Shown: positions 48,749 through 58,104 of the stretch, piece by piece
Layout of the letters: every line of letters begins with the position of its first letter
Position numbering within the stretch: the first letter of the stretch is position 1
Origin: Pseudochelatococcus contaminans
GTDB lineage: Bacteria; Pseudomonadota; Alphaproteobacteria; Rhizobiales; Beijerinckiaceae
Length of the DNA: 64,000 nt
Direction of reading: 5' to 3'
NCBI RefSeq assembly: GCF_014195635.1
Contig: NZ_JACICC010000005.1
Span: 270,216 to 334,215 of the forward strand
Program-made: the position numbers and the translations under genes
Notes under the pieces: model-generated
What the model was told of the DNA's origin: nothing
The model's database searches: none
The model's input: the letters and a program-made list of their open reading frames with translations, nothing else

Positions 48749-50118
48749 GAGCGGTCACTTTCGGAAAGGTTGATGGAGGAACCGGAGCCGTGGCTGTCGC
48801 CGGAGCGCACCGCATGGGCTGCCATGGTCGTGCCGTGGTTCATGGCCTGGGAGCGCTGCATCCGCTGCGCCCAGGCCGGAGCACTGCCTGCGACGGCGGA
48901 CGGTGCGGCGGCGGGAGTAGCGCTCGCGCCGCCGACCGTGCCTGCGGTGGACGTGCCGCCGGTCACACCAAAGGCGGCGCGTGCGCCATCGGAAAAGCTG
49001 GATTTGACGCTTTCCGATGCTTTCGACGCGGCGCGCTTCAAGGGCGATACAGCGGCAGAACCTGCGGTCCGCGCGACACCGCCGAGGCCGGAGGCGACAC
49101 TGGCCGCGCCGGTCTGGCCGAGCGAGCCGACGCTGTAGGCGGCCGTCGCCGCGCCTGCGGCGGAAGCACCTCCGCGAACGGCCGCGGCTCCACCGGACAG
49201 AGCGGCGGCGCCGCCTCTGGCGGCCAGCATCGCTCCACCTCCCGCCGCCGCGCCTCCTGCGAGCACCATGCCGCCGGCGGCAAGGCCGGTGCCTACGGCC
49301 GCACCCGCGCCGAGTTGCGGGCCGCCCGACACGATGCCGTTGGCGATGCCGGGGCCGAAGATGCCGAGGCCGAGCAGCGACAGCGCGGCGAGCACGATCG
49401 CCATGGCGTCGTCGATGGTCGGGGTTGCCCCGCCGAAACCGGCGGTGAATTGGCTGAACAAGGTCGAGCCGATGCCGATGATGACGGCGAGCACCAGAAC
49501 CTTGATGCCGGACGACACCACGTTGCCCAAGACCTTCTCGGCCATGAAGGCGGTCTTGCCGAACAGCCCGAAGGGGATCAGCACGAAACCGGCGAGCGTG
49601 GTCAGTTTGAACTCGATCAGGGTGACGAAGAGCTGGATGGCGAGGATGAAGAAGGCCAGAACCACCAGCGCCCATGCGAACAGTAGGCATGCGATCTGGA
49701 TGAAGTTCTCGAAGAAGCTAATCCAGCCCATCAGGTCGGAGATGGAATCGAGCAGCGGCCGGCCGGCGTCGAGGCCTGTCTGCGCGACGCGGCCCGGCCG
49801 CATGAGATCGGCAACGGAAAAGCTGGTGCCTGACGCCATGAGGCCAAGTCCGGCGAAGCTCTCGAAGACGATCTGCGCGAGGTTGTTCCAGTTGGAAATG
49901 ATGTAGGCGAAGACGCCGACGAACAGCGTCTTTTTTACCAGCCGCGCGATGATGTCGTCATCCGCGCCCCATGCCCAGAATAGCGCGGCAAGCGTCACGT
50001 CGATGATGATGAGCGTGGTCGCCACAAACGCGACCTCGCCGCCGAGCAGGCCGAACCCGCTGTCGATGTAGGATGTGAATACGCCGAGGAAATTGTCGAT
50101 GACGCCCGTATTGCCCAT
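48745..50118 (-). CDS. trbL: Conjugal transfer protein TrbL (VirB6-like)
   Basis: The 457-residue polytopic membrane protein has about six membrane segments in its first 280 residues, with the family segment GWISFFENFIQIACLLFAW, followed by a long Ala/Gly-rich tail of low complexity. VirB6-like proteins form the inner-membrane part of the channel. It starts 2 bases after trbK. Confidence 0.9.
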   Translation of the reverse strand: MGNTGVIDNFLGVFTSYIDSGFGLLGGEVAFVATTLIIIDVTLAALFWAWGADDDIIARLVKKTLFVGVFAYIISNWNNLAQIVFESFAGLGLMASGTSFSVADLMRPGRVAQTGLDAGRPLLDSISDLMGWISFFENFIQIACLLFAWALVVLAFFILAIQLFVTLIEFKLTTLAGFVLIPFGLFGKTAFMAEKVLGNVVSSGIKVLVLAVIIGIGSTLFSQFTAGFGGATPTIDDAMAIVLAALSLLGLGIFGPGIANGIVSGGPQLGAGAAVGTGLAAGGMVLAGGAAAGGGAMLAARGGAAALSGGAAAVRGGASAAGAATAAYSVGSLGQTGAASVASGLGGVARTAGSAAVSPLKRAASKASESVKSSFSDGARAAFGVTGGTSTAGTVGGASATPAAAPSAVAGSAPAWAQRMQRSQAMNHGTTMAAHAVRSGDSHGSGSSINLSESDRS

Positions 50119-50120
50119 GG

Positions 50121-50387
50121 TCAGCGCGCCTCGCTGCGGTCACGGCCGAGGAAGCGGTCGCGGGATTCAGCCCATGCGGCGAGGCAGCCGGCATCGCTGG
50201 CGGCAGCCTCGCCGAGCTGCTGGCAGCGGCGCAGAGTTTCGCGCAGCGGATCGGCCGGCGGCTGGAAGGCCGGCGCGGGGCGAGGCGCGGAAGGTTGGTC
50301 CTTCCGCGCCATGTCGATTGCGGTCGCCGTGACGGCGATGGCGATGAACACAACGGCCCCGAGCCGCGCCAGCATCTTGCCGTCCAT
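50121..50387 (-). CDS. Putative entry exclusion protein TrbK-alt
   Basis: The 88-residue protein has a single N-terminal membrane segment (residues about 5-22) and a short periplasmic part with two cysteines (RCQQLGEAAASDAGCLAAW). This pattern and the place between trbJ and trbL fit TrbK-alt of Tn4371-like elements, thought to block redundant transfer. Confidence 0.8.
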   Translation of the reverse strand: MDGKMLARLGAVVFIAIAVTATAIDMARKDQPSAPRPAPAFQPPADPLRETLRRCQQLGEAAASDAGCLAAWAESRDRFLGRDRSEAR

Positions 50388-50400
50388 GGCGAGCCTCCCG

Positions 50401-51174
50401 TCAGTTGTTGCCGTTGTTGAACATCTGCGCGTTGCCCGGCTGGTAGCCGGTGCCGGGCGTCAGAAAACGGCGGCGCTGCTCGCGGCCCTGTTCGGCAGCC
50501 GTCGCGCGCTCGGCCTCGGTCAGCGCGTCGGCTCGGCCGTTCGCCGAGATGACTGCGATCAGGTCGGAGAGCTGCTGCGACTGGAGTGCGAGAAGCTGGT
50601 TGCCGGCCTGCGTCGCCTGCAATGCGCCGGTCGCACCCTGACTCTGGCCGACAAGCGCGGCCATCTCGGCGCGGTTGCTGTCGATATTGCCGACCGCCCC
50701 CGCCTGCACGCGCATCGCGTCCTGCAAGCCGCCGACCGTGTTCTCCCAGCGCGAACGCGCATCGGCGACAAGCTGGGCGTCGGTCGCCGAAAGCGAAACA
50801 TTGCCGTATCGCTGCTGGAACGCTTGGTCGATCTGCCCGACCTCGAAGGCGATGTTCTGCGCCTGCCCGAGAAGCTGCTGCGTGCGCTGGACATTCTGCT
50901 GGAGCTGCTGGAGCGAGGAATGCGGCAGGCTCGCAAGATTGCGGGCCTGATTGATGAGCATCTGCGCCTCGTTCTGGAGCGAGGTGATCTGGTTGTTGAT
51001 CTGCTCCAGAGTGCGGGCGGCCGTGAGGACGTTTTGCGCGTAGTTGGATGGGTCATAGACGATCCGGCCGAAAAGCTGAGCATGGGCCGGACTTGCCAGC
51101 ATGGGCGAAAACGCGACAGGCACGGCGAGCGCCAGCGCGAGAGCCGAGGCTCCGACGATCTTGGGATAGGTCAT
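50401..51174 (-). CDS. trbJ: Conjugal transfer protein TrbJ (VirB5-like)
   Basis: The 257-residue protein has a signal peptide (SALALALAVPVAFSPMLASP) and a helical body rich in Gln (RTLEQINNQITSLQNEAQML). TrbJ/VirB5 proteins are minor pilus components. ATG 51174 overlaps the trbE stop (ATGA). Confidence 0.9.
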   Translation of the reverse strand: MTYPKIVGASALALALAVPVAFSPMLASPAHAQLFGRIVYDPSNYAQNVLTAARTLEQINNQITSLQNEAQMLINQARNLASLPHSSLQQLQQNVQRTQQLLGQAQNIAFEVGQIDQAFQQRYGNVSLSATDAQLVADARSRWENTVGGLQDAMRVQAGAVGNIDSNRAEMAALVGQSQGATGALQATQAGNQLLALQSQQLSDLIAVISANGRADALTEAERATAAEQGREQRRRFLTPGTGYQPGNAQMFNNGNN

Positions 51175-53663
51175 GGAAGAATCTCCTGTGTGGGGTGGGT
51201 ATCGAGCCGAGCCGGCGCGGCGGATTCCGGCCGGTCGGCAAGATTGGTGAGGTTGGGGATCAGGTCGGCCGCCCAATCGACGCCGCGCTCGCGCAGCCAT
51301 GCGGCGAGGAAGCCGTCGCGGCCGGCCTCAGTGACGATCTGCGCAATGAGCGTCTGGTCGGATTTGGCGGATGCGGCGCAGAGCGCGAGGCCGACTTCGG
51401 ACAGGCCAAGCTCGAACAGGCGATTGCCGCGCCGCGACTGGCAGTAGTAGTCCCGCTTGGGCGTCGCCCGCGCGAGGATTTCGATCTGGCGGTCATTGAG
51501 GCCGAAGCGGCGATAGATGGCCGTGATCTGCGGCTCGATGGCGCGCTCGTTCGGCAGCAAGAGCCGGGTCGGGCAGCTCTCGATGATGGCGGGCGCGATG
51601 GTGCTGCCGTCGATATCGGACAGGCTTTGCGTGGCGAAGATGACGCTGGCGTTCTTCTTGCGCAGCGTTTTCAGCCATTCGCGGAGCTGGCCGGCGAAAC
51701 CCTCGTCGTCCAGCGCAAGCCAGCCCTCGTCGATGATGAGCAGCGTGGGCCGCCCGTCCAATCTGTCGCCGATGCGATGGAACAGATAGGCGAGCACGGC
51801 GGGGGCCGCGCCGGTCCCGACAAGGCCCTCGATCTCGAACGCCTGCACGTCCGCCGAGCCGAGATGTTCGGCTTCGGCGTCGAGCAGCCGGCCATAGGCA
51901 CCGCCGACGCAGAACGGCCGGAGCGCCTGTTTCAGATCGTTGGATTGCAGCAGGACCGCAAGGCCGGTGATGGTGCGTTCCTCGACCGGCGCGGACGCAA
52001 GCGAAGTCAACGCGGTCCAAAGATGCTCCTTCACCTCGGGCGTGATCGCAACACCCTCGCGCATGAGGATGGCGGCGATCCAGTCCGCCGCCCAGGCGCG
52101 TTCATAGGTGTCGTGGATGCGGGCGAGCGGCTGGAGCGAAACCGAGGCGTCAGACCCTTCGGTCAATCCGCCGCCGAGGTCGTGCCAGTCGCCGCCCATG
52201 GTGAGCGCGGCGGCGCGGATCGAGCCGCCGAAATCGAAGGCGAAGACCTGCGAGCCCTCGTAACGGCGGAACTGCAAGGCCATGAGCGCGAGCAGCACGG
52301 ACTTGCCCGCGCCCGTGGGTCCGACGACGAGGGTGTGCCCCACGTCGCCGACATGGAGGGAAAACCGGAACGGGGTTGAGCCTTCGGTCTGGCCATAGAG
52401 CAAGGGTGGTGCCCCGAAATGCTCGTCCCGTTCCGGTCCCGCCCACACCGCCGAAAGCGGGATCATGTGGGCGAGATTCAATGTGCTGATGGGCGGCTGT
52501 CGCACATTCGCGTAGGCATGTCCGGGCAGAGAGCCGAGCCAGGCATCGACCGCGTTGACTGTCTCGGCCATGACGGTGAAGTCGCGGCCCTGAACGATCT
52601 TCTCGACCAGGCGTAGCTTTTCGTCAGCAATGCGGGAGTCGGCATCCCAAACGGTGACGGTCGCCGTGACGTAGGCCATGCCCGCCACGTCCGCGCCAAG
52701 TTCCTGCAAGGCCATGTCGGCGTCGAGCGCCTTGTTGGCGGCGTCGGTGTCCACGAGCGCGGACGCCTCGTTCGTCATCACCTCTTTCAGGATGGCGGCG
52801 ATCGACTTGCGCTTGGCGAACCACTGGCGGCGGATCTTCGTCAGCAGCCGCGTCGCGTCGGTCTTGTCGAGCAGAATGGCACGGGTGCTCCAGCGATACG
52901 GGAACGGCAGCCGGTTCATGTCGTCGAGCAGGCCGGGCGTCGTCGCGGTCGGGAATCCCACGATGGTCAGGACGCGCAGATGCGCGTCGCCAAGGCGCGG
53001 CTCCAGCCCGCCAGTCAATGGCTGGTCGGCCAGCAGCGCGTCGAGGTGCATCGGCACCTCGGGCACGCGCACCCGATGCCGGTTGGTCGACACGGTGGAA
53101 TGAAGGTAGGTCAGCGTCCCGGTGTCATCGAGCCAGCGGCATTCCGGCATGAAGCCGTCGAGCAGCGCCAGCACGCGGTCGGTGCGATCCGCGAAGCCGC
53201 GCAGGGCTTCCCACGGATCGACGCCGGATTGCTCCCGGCCCTCGTAGAGCCAGGTTTCGGCGCGGGCAGCTTCCTCGGCCGGTGGCAGATAGAGGAAGGT
53301 CAGGAAGTAGCCGGAGACGAAATGCGTCCCGGCTTCCTCAAATGCAGCTTTCCGTTCGGCGTCCAGCAACGCAGATGCGGCGTCGGGAAAGGTGCTGTTG
53401 GGATAGGTCGCGGCCTCGCTGCGCTGCGCCTCGACGAAGATGCTCCAGCCGGAACCGAGACGGCGCACGGCGTTGTTGATGCGGCCGGCAACCGCGACCA
53501 GCTCGGCCGCGACGGCGGAATCCAGATCGGGACCGCGAAACTTCGCCGTCCTCTGAAAGCTGCCATCCTTGTTGAGCACGATGCCCTGGCCGACCAGCGC
53601 GGCCCAGGGCAGATAGTCGGCGAGACGGGCTGCGGTGCGGCGGTATTCTGCAAGGTTCATCAT
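51171..53663 (-). CDS. trbE: Conjugal transfer ATPase TrbE (VirB4-like)
   Basis: TrbE is the large cytoplasmic ATPase that drives pilus assembly and substrate passage. The 830-residue protein has Walker A VVGPTGAGKSVLLA with Lys454 and Walker B TLLIIDEGWLALDD, and an N-terminal CagE/TrbE domain (RLADYLPWAALVGQGIVL). Two Met codons open the frame, so the start could be three bases later. Confidence 0.95.
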   Translation of the reverse strand: MMNLAEYRRTAARLADYLPWAALVGQGIVLNKDGSFQRTAKFRGPDLDSAVAAELVAVAGRINNAVRRLGSGWSIFVEAQRSEAATYPNSTFPDAASALLDAERKAAFEEAGTHFVSGYFLTFLYLPPAEEAARAETWLYEGREQSGVDPWEALRGFADRTDRVLALLDGFMPECRWLDDTGTLTYLHSTVSTNRHRVRVPEVPMHLDALLADQPLTGGLEPRLGDAHLRVLTIVGFPTATTPGLLDDMNRLPFPYRWSTRAILLDKTDATRLLTKIRRQWFAKRKSIAAILKEVMTNEASALVDTDAANKALDADMALQELGADVAGMAYVTATVTVWDADSRIADEKLRLVEKIVQGRDFTVMAETVNAVDAWLGSLPGHAYANVRQPPISTLNLAHMIPLSAVWAGPERDEHFGAPPLLYGQTEGSTPFRFSLHVGDVGHTLVVGPTGAGKSVLLALMALQFRRYEGSQVFAFDFGGSIRAAALTMGGDWHDLGGGLTEGSDASVSLQPLARIHDTYERAWAADWIAAILMREGVAITPEVKEHLWTALTSLASAPVEERTITGLAVLLQSNDLKQALRPFCVGGAYGRLLDAEAEHLGSADVQAFEIEGLVGTGAAPAVLAYLFHRIGDRLDGRPTLLIIDEGWLALDDEGFAGQLREWLKTLRKKNASVIFATQSLSDIDGSTIAPAIIESCPTRLLLPNERAIEPQITAIYRRFGLNDRQIEILARATPKRDYYCQSRRGNRLFELGLSEVGLALCAASAKSDQTLIAQIVTEAGRDGFLAAWLRERGVDWAADLIPNLTNLADRPESAAPARLDTHPTQEILP

Positions 53664-53675
53664 GGCGGCGCCCCC

Positions 53676-53957
53676 TCAGACCGACAGATGACCGGGGATG
53701 CGGATATGCCGCCGCCCGACCTCGACGAAGAGCGGATCGCGCTTCGCCGCCCAGACGGCGGCGAAATGGCCGATGGCCCAGATGGCGAGGCCTACCAGCC
53801 ATAGGCGCAGGCCGAGGCCCACGGCCCCGGCCAGCGTCCCGTTCAGAATCGCGATGGCGCGCGGAGCGCCGCCGAGCAGGATATGCTCGGTCAGCGCCCT
53901 GTGGACCGGGACCAAAAATCCCGGCACCGCGTCGAGTTGTTCAAGGCCGCCCGCCAT
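53676..53957 (-). CDS. trbD: Conjugal transfer protein TrbD (VirB3-like)
   Basis: The 93-residue protein (VPVHRALTEHILLGGAPRAI, then two close membrane segments) is a typical VirB3/TrbD. It starts within the trbC stop (TGATG) and ends 12 bases before trbE. It helps position VirB4 at the channel. Confidence 0.9.
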   Translation of the reverse strand: MAGGLEQLDAVPGFLVPVHRALTEHILLGGAPRAIAILNGTLAGAVGLGLRLWLVGLAIWAIGHFAAVWAAKRDPLFVEVGRRHIRIPGHLSV

Positions 53958-54289
53958 CAGATGAGCGCCCCGCCGCCGAACGAGAAGAACGACAGGAAGA
54001 AGCTCGACGCGGCGAACGCAATCGACAGGCCGAACACGATCTGGATCAGCTTGCGGAAGCCACCGCCTGTATCGCCGAAGGCCAGCGTCAGGCCGGTCAC
54101 GATGATGATGATGACGGCGACGATCTTGGCGACAGGCCCCTCGATGGACTGAAGGATGCTTTGGAGTGGTGCTTCCCACGGCATCGACGAACCGGAAGCA
54201 TGGGCGGCCGGGGCGAGCATGATGCTGATGGCGAGAGTAGAGGCTGCGGTTGCCATGCGGCGATAGCCGCGCGAGATGGTGCGGATCAT
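53957..54289 (-). CDS. trbC: Conjugal pilin TrbC (VirB2-like)
   Basis: The 110-residue prepilin has a long signal peptide (MATAASTLAISIMLAPAAHA) and two hydrophobic segments (IVAVIIIIVTGLTLAFG and FGLSIAFAASSFFLSFFSFG). It forms the conjugative pilus; in IncP-like systems it is trimmed and cyclised by TraF, present at 61799. ATG 54289 overlaps the trbB stop. Confidence 0.9.
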   Translation of the reverse strand: MIRTISRGYRRMATAASTLAISIMLAPAAHASGSSMPWEAPLQSILQSIEGPVAKIVAVIIIIVTGLTLAFGDTGGGFRKLIQIVFGLSIAFAASSFFLSFFSFGGGALI

Positions 54290-55269
54290 GAAGGTTCTCC
54301 TGTGCTGATCGGGGTTGCGGGGTTGATGCGGTAGTCGCCGTCCGGGCCGAGACCTTCGACGCGGGCGAGTTCGGCCAGCCGACGCGCGGAACCGCGCCCG
54401 GAAAGGACGGCAACAAGGTCGATGGTCTCGGCGATCAGGGCTCGCGGGACGGTGACGACGGCTTCCTGGATGAGTTGTTCGAGCCGGCGAAGCGCCCCGA
54501 TGCCGGTCCCGGCATGGATGGTGCCGATACCGCCCGGATGGCCGGTGCCCCACGCTTTAAGAAGGTCGAGGGCTTCCGATCCGCGCACCTCGCCGATGGG
54601 GATGCGATCCGGGCGCAGGCGCAGCGAGGAACGGACGAGATCGGAAAGCGTCGCCACGCCGTCTTTCGTCCGCATGGCGACAAGGTTGGGCGCGGCGCAT
54701 TGCAGCTCGCGCGTGTCCTCGATGATGACGACGCGATCCGAAGTCTTCGCCACCTCGGCGAGCAACGCGTTGGTCAGCGTGGTTTTGCCGGTGGACGTGC
54801 CGCCCGCGACCAAGATATTGGCGCGAGAGGCGACCGCCGAGCGCAGCATCGCCGCGTGATTGGCGGTCATGATGTCGGCGGCCACATAGTCGTCGAGCGT
54901 GAACACCGCGACGGCGGGCTTGCGAATGGCGAAGGTCGGGGCGGCAACAACGGGTGGCAACAGGCCCTCGAACCGCTCGCCCGACTCCGGCAGCTCGGCG
55001 GATACGCGGGGGCTTCGGGCGTGAACCTCCACGCCAACATGGTGCGCGACCAGCCGCACGATGCGTTCGCCATCGGCGGCGGACAGGCGCTCGCCCGTAT
55101 CGGCAAGCCCCTCGGACAGACGGTCGATCCACAACCGCCCGTCCGGGTTCAACATCACCTCGACCACGGCCGGATCTTCCAGAAACCGCGCAATGGAAGG
55201 CCCGAGCGCGGTCCGCAGCATGCGCGCACCGCGTTGGATCGCTTCCGGTCTGTGATGGTTGGCGGTCAT
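54286..55269 (-). CDS. trbB: Conjugal transfer ATPase TrbB (VirB11-like)
   Basis: The 327-residue hexameric ATPase has Walker [10 protein letters not shown] (residues 156-164), [11 protein letters not shown] as the Asp box and [15 protein letters not shown] as the His box. It starts the long trb operon after a 150-base gap that carries a motif also found before traG. Confidence 0.94.
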   Translation of the reverse strand: MTANHHRPEAIQRGARMLRTALGPSIARFLEDPAVVEVMLNPDGRLWIDRLSEGLADTGERLSAADGERIVRLVAHHVGVEVHARSPRVSAELPESGERFEGLLPPVVAAPTFAIRKPAVAVFTLDDYVAADIMTANHAAMLRSAVASRANILVAGGTSTGKTTLTNALLAEVAKTSDRVVIIEDTRELQCAAPNLVAMRTKDGVATLSDLVRSSLRLRPDRIPIGEVRGSEALDLLKAWGTGHPGGIGTIHAGTGIGALRRLEQLIQEAVVTVPRALIAETIDLVAVLSGRGSARRLAELARVEGLGPDGDYRINPATPISTGEPS

Positions 55270-55388
55270 GTCGGCCCCGTTTCTTGGCGGGGACGTGACA
55301 GGCGATCCCCGGATCGGGGTCGATTAAGAGAGGCCGAAATTGGGCCTGTTCAACAAGTATTTACGTCCGTGCTGGCATCGGCGGCTAT

Positions 55389-55400
55389 CGGCGGTAAATA
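55389..55400 (-). promoter_or_regulatory. Shared 12-bp motif upstream of trbB
   Basis: ATTTACCGCCGA on the minus strand recurs exactly at 57972-57983 upstream of traG. In both places a stretch with CCTCTCTTA lies 60-90 bases closer to the gene. It may be a common operator or promoter element of the transfer genes. Confidence 0.4.
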
Positions 55401-55415
55401 GGATGGATTGAAAAC

Positions 55416-55877
55416 CTAGGCCGCGTCGCCATCCGTGCCGGTCTGATCTTGCGGCGGACTGTCGTGAAGCGAATCCATGTCGCGCGATAGCTCTTTCAGG
55501 AACCTGTCTCCGGTCGCCAGCCTGCGGCCGAGGTTCTGCATGAAACCTTCGAAACGCTCATTCCCCTTGATCCGTGCGGACTGCTTGGCGCTGTCTGGCA
55601 ACGGCGGGGTCATCGTCAGCCAGAAGTGGACGAACAAGGAAAGGGTCTCGCCAAGCACGGCGAGATCTTCGTCCAGCGTGCCGATCTGTCGGCCGATCTT
55701 GTCCAGGCGGCGCGACATCGCCGCTTCCAGCCGATCCGACGTGTCGCCCGACAGGAAGGATGCGACTGCCGCCTCGATGATGGCGGACTTCGACACCCCC
55801 CGGCGCAGCGACAGCGCCTCGACCTGTTTGAGCAGTTCCGGGTCGAAATAGACATTCATGCGGGTGCGGGCTGTCAT
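55416..55877 (-). CDS. Ribbon-helix-helix (CopG-like) protein of the transfer region
   Basis: The 153-residue protein has an N-terminal RHH segment (RTRMNVYFDPELLKQVEALS then RRGVSKSAIIEAA) followed by a helical region with SRRLDKIGRQIGTLDEDLAV. CopG-like genes lie between traG and trbB in Tn4371-type elements. ATG 55877 has GAGGGGGAG upstream and is 10 bases from the traG stop. Confidence 0.82.
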   Translation of the reverse strand: MTARTRMNVYFDPELLKQVEALSLRRGVSKSAIIEAAVASFLSGDTSDRLEAAMSRRLDKIGRQIGTLDEDLAVLGETLSLFVHFWLTMTPPLPDSAKQSARIKGNERFEGFMQNLGRRLATGDRFLKELSRDMDSLHDSPPQDQTGTDGDAA

Positions 55878-55887
55878 TGGCTCCCCC

Positions 55888-57873
55888 TCAAAGCTCGATC
55901 CCGTCATCGGGATTCATCGACGCCTGCCGGGCGATCATCCGCATCCGCGAGCGAAGAGCGCGCGCCTTGGCGGCATCCACGTCTGGCTCGTCGTCCAGAA
56001 TGTCGAACTCCTGGGCGGGCGGTGTCGACGGCGGGACGATTTCCTCATGCTCGGGCAATTCCGGTTCGCGGCGGATGCCGGCATTGTCGGGGTCGCCCTC
56101 CGCGCCGCTGGCAACACTCGTCACTGGCCTTTCCGCCGCTACGATGACGCGGCTCGTCCAGTCGTCGGTGGCCGGCTTCGTTGCCGGAGCGGATGGCAGC
56201 TCTGGCGGCGGCAGGATGCGCTCCTGAAATCGCCCGTCCTCAAAATAGCGGGCTTTCTTCGCCCGGATCGGCGGAGTGCCGGCGACCATGACGATTTCAT
56301 CGGCGGGCGGAAGCTGCATGATCTCACCGGGAGTCAGCAGCGGCCGCGCGGTTTCCTGCCGCGATACCATCAAGTGCCCAAGCCAGGGCGCGAGCCTATG
56401 ACCGGCATAGTTGGTGGAATCGCGCATCTCGGTCGCCGTGCCGAGCGAGTCCGACACACGCTTGGCGGTGCGCTCGTCATTGGTGGCAAAGGCGACGCGG
56501 ACGTGGCAGTTGTCGAGAATGCTGTTGTTTGGCCCATAGGCGCGCTCGATCTGGTTGAGCGATTGGGCGATCAGGAAGGATTTGAGGCCGTAGCCAGCCA
56601 TGAAGGCGAGCGCGGATTCAAAGAAGTCGAGCCGGCCCAATGCTGGAAACTCGTCCAGCATCATGAGCAAGCGATGCCGCTTGCCGGATAGGGTCAGTTC
56701 CTCGGTCAGCCTGCGGCCAATCTGGTTGAGGATGAGCCGGATCAGCGGTTTCGTCCGGTTGATGTCGGACGGCGGGACGACAAGGTAGAGTGTGACCGGC
56801 CGATGGCTGCCAACGAGATCGGCAATGCGCCAGTCGCAACGATCCGTGACGCGTGCCACGACCGGATCGCGGTAGAGGCCGAGAAACGACATGGCGGTGG
56901 ACAACACGCCCGAACGCTCGTTTTCGCTCTTGTTCAGCAACTCGCGCGCCGACGAGGCGATGACGGGATGCACGCCGACATCGCCAAGGTGCGGCGTGTC
57001 CATCATCGCGCGCAAGGTTGCCTCGACCGGGCGACGGGGATCGGACAGGAAGTTGGCGACGCCAGACAGGGTTTTGTCCTTCTCGGCATAGAGAACATGC
57101 AGGATCGCGCCGACCAGCAGGCTGTGGCTGGTCTTTTCCCAGTGATTCCGCTTGTCGAGACTGCCTTCGGGATCGACTAATATGTCCGCGATGTTCTGCA
57201 CGTCGCGGACTTCCCATTCGCCCTGGCGCACCTCGAGCAACGGATTGTAGGCTGATGACTTCGCGTTGGTCGGATCGAACAGTAGGACGCGACCATGCTT
57301 CGCGCGGAAGCCGGCCGTAAGGGTCCAGTTCTCCCCCTTGATGTCGTGGACAATGCAGCTTCCCGGCCAGGTCAACAGCGTCGGCACCACCAGCCCGACG
57401 CCTTTGCCCGATCTCGTGGGGGCGAAGCATAGGACGTGCTCCGGCCCGTTATGGCGTAAATAGTCGCGATCGTATCGACCGAGCAGGACGCCATCGGGGC
57501 CGAGCAGCCCGGCGCTGCGGATTTCGCGATCTTCGGCCCATCGTGCCGAGCCATAGGTCGCAATGTTGCGGGCTTCACGCGCCCGGATGATCGACATGAG
57601 GATGGCGGCGGCGATGGCGATGAAGCCGCCGGACGTGGCGATGATCGCACCCTCGACGAAAATGGTGGGCGCATAGGCGTCGAACGAAAACCACCACCAG
57701 AAGAAGGCCGGTGGATAATAGACCGGCCAGCCCGCCAGTTCGAACCACGGATTGCCAAGCTGGGGCTGGAAGCCGAGGCGGAAGGCGACCCATTGCGTCG
57801 CCACCCAGGTCATCACCATGACAATGGCGAAGACGACGGCAATCTGCCCCCAGAGTATTCGACCTCCGCGCAT
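55888..57873 (-). CDS. traG: Type IV coupling protein TraG (VirD4-like)
   Basis: TraG links the relaxase-DNA complex to the secretion channel. The 661-residue protein has two N-terminal membrane segments (within residues 8-30 and 70-95), a P-loop APTRSGKGVG (residues 151-160) and Walker B LLMMLDEFPALGRL. The C-terminal 100 residues are acidic and Pro-rich. A 230-base non-coding stretch with repeats lies upstream. Confidence 0.95.
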   Translation of the reverse strand: MRGGRILWGQIAVVFAIVMVMTWVATQWVAFRLGFQPQLGNPWFELAGWPVYYPPAFFWWWFSFDAYAPTIFVEGAIIATSGGFIAIAAAILMSIIRAREARNIATYGSARWAEDREIRSAGLLGPDGVLLGRYDRDYLRHNGPEHVLCFAPTRSGKGVGLVVPTLLTWPGSCIVHDIKGENWTLTAGFRAKHGRVLLFDPTNAKSSAYNPLLEVRQGEWEVRDVQNIADILVDPEGSLDKRNHWEKTSHSLLVGAILHVLYAEKDKTLSGVANFLSDPRRPVEATLRAMMDTPHLGDVGVHPVIASSARELLNKSENERSGVLSTAMSFLGLYRDPVVARVTDRCDWRIADLVGSHRPVTLYLVVPPSDINRTKPLIRLILNQIGRRLTEELTLSGKRHRLLMMLDEFPALGRLDFFESALAFMAGYGLKSFLIAQSLNQIERAYGPNNSILDNCHVRVAFATNDERTAKRVSDSLGTATEMRDSTNYAGHRLAPWLGHLMVSRQETARPLLTPGEIMQLPPADEIVMVAGTPPIRAKKARYFEDGRFQERILPPPELPSAPATKPATDDWTSRVIVAAERPVTSVASGAEGDPDNAGIRREPELPEHEEIVPPSTPPAQEFDILDDEPDVDAAKARALRSRMRMIARQASMNPDDGIEL

Positions 57874-57958
57874 ACAGGCTCCAATCGGTAAGAGAGGTGG
57901 AGCCGATCAGAAAATGGCCAAATTCGCAGGGATCAACAATAAAGGTGCAGCCGTAGGG

Positions 57959-57974
57959 CGACAGGATACTGTCG
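57959..57974 (-). promoter_or_regulatory. Hairpin holding a P-type nic-like sequence, candidate oriT core
   Basis: CGACAG-GATA-CTGTCG is a 6-bp stem. Its minus strand reads TATCCTGT, which fits the YATCCTGY nic consensus of IncP/Ti-type oriT sites cut by VirD2/TraI-like relaxases. It lies between the relaxase and traG genes. Without the relaxase specificity this stays a candidate. Confidence 0.35.
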
Positions 57975-57983
57975 GCGGTAAAT
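57972..57983 (-). promoter_or_regulatory. Shared 12-bp motif upstream of traG
   Basis: ATTTACCGCCGA on the minus strand is identical to the site upstream of trbB (55389-55400). Here it overlaps the edge of the nic-like hairpin and lies about 100 bases before traG. Confidence 0.4.
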
Positions 57984-57995
57984 CGGACGGTCGCG

Positions 57996-58014
57996 CCGGC
58001 ACTATTCCGGCACT
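57996..58014 (-). repeat. Two AGTGCCGG repeats downstream of the relaxase gene
   Basis: On the minus strand AGTGCCGG occurs at 57996-58003 and 58007-58014, 11 bases apart. Two further copies lie on the plus strand beyond the other end of the relaxase gene (60238 and 60371). They may bind a relaxosome or regulatory protein. Confidence 0.4.
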
Positions 58015-58104
58015 CTCTTGGAATCAGTGATCACGACTCGATCTGAACGTAAAAGCGATCTGCCTCTGGAATTACATTGAAGGGCGTCATGAGCGCGGAA
58101 TTCC

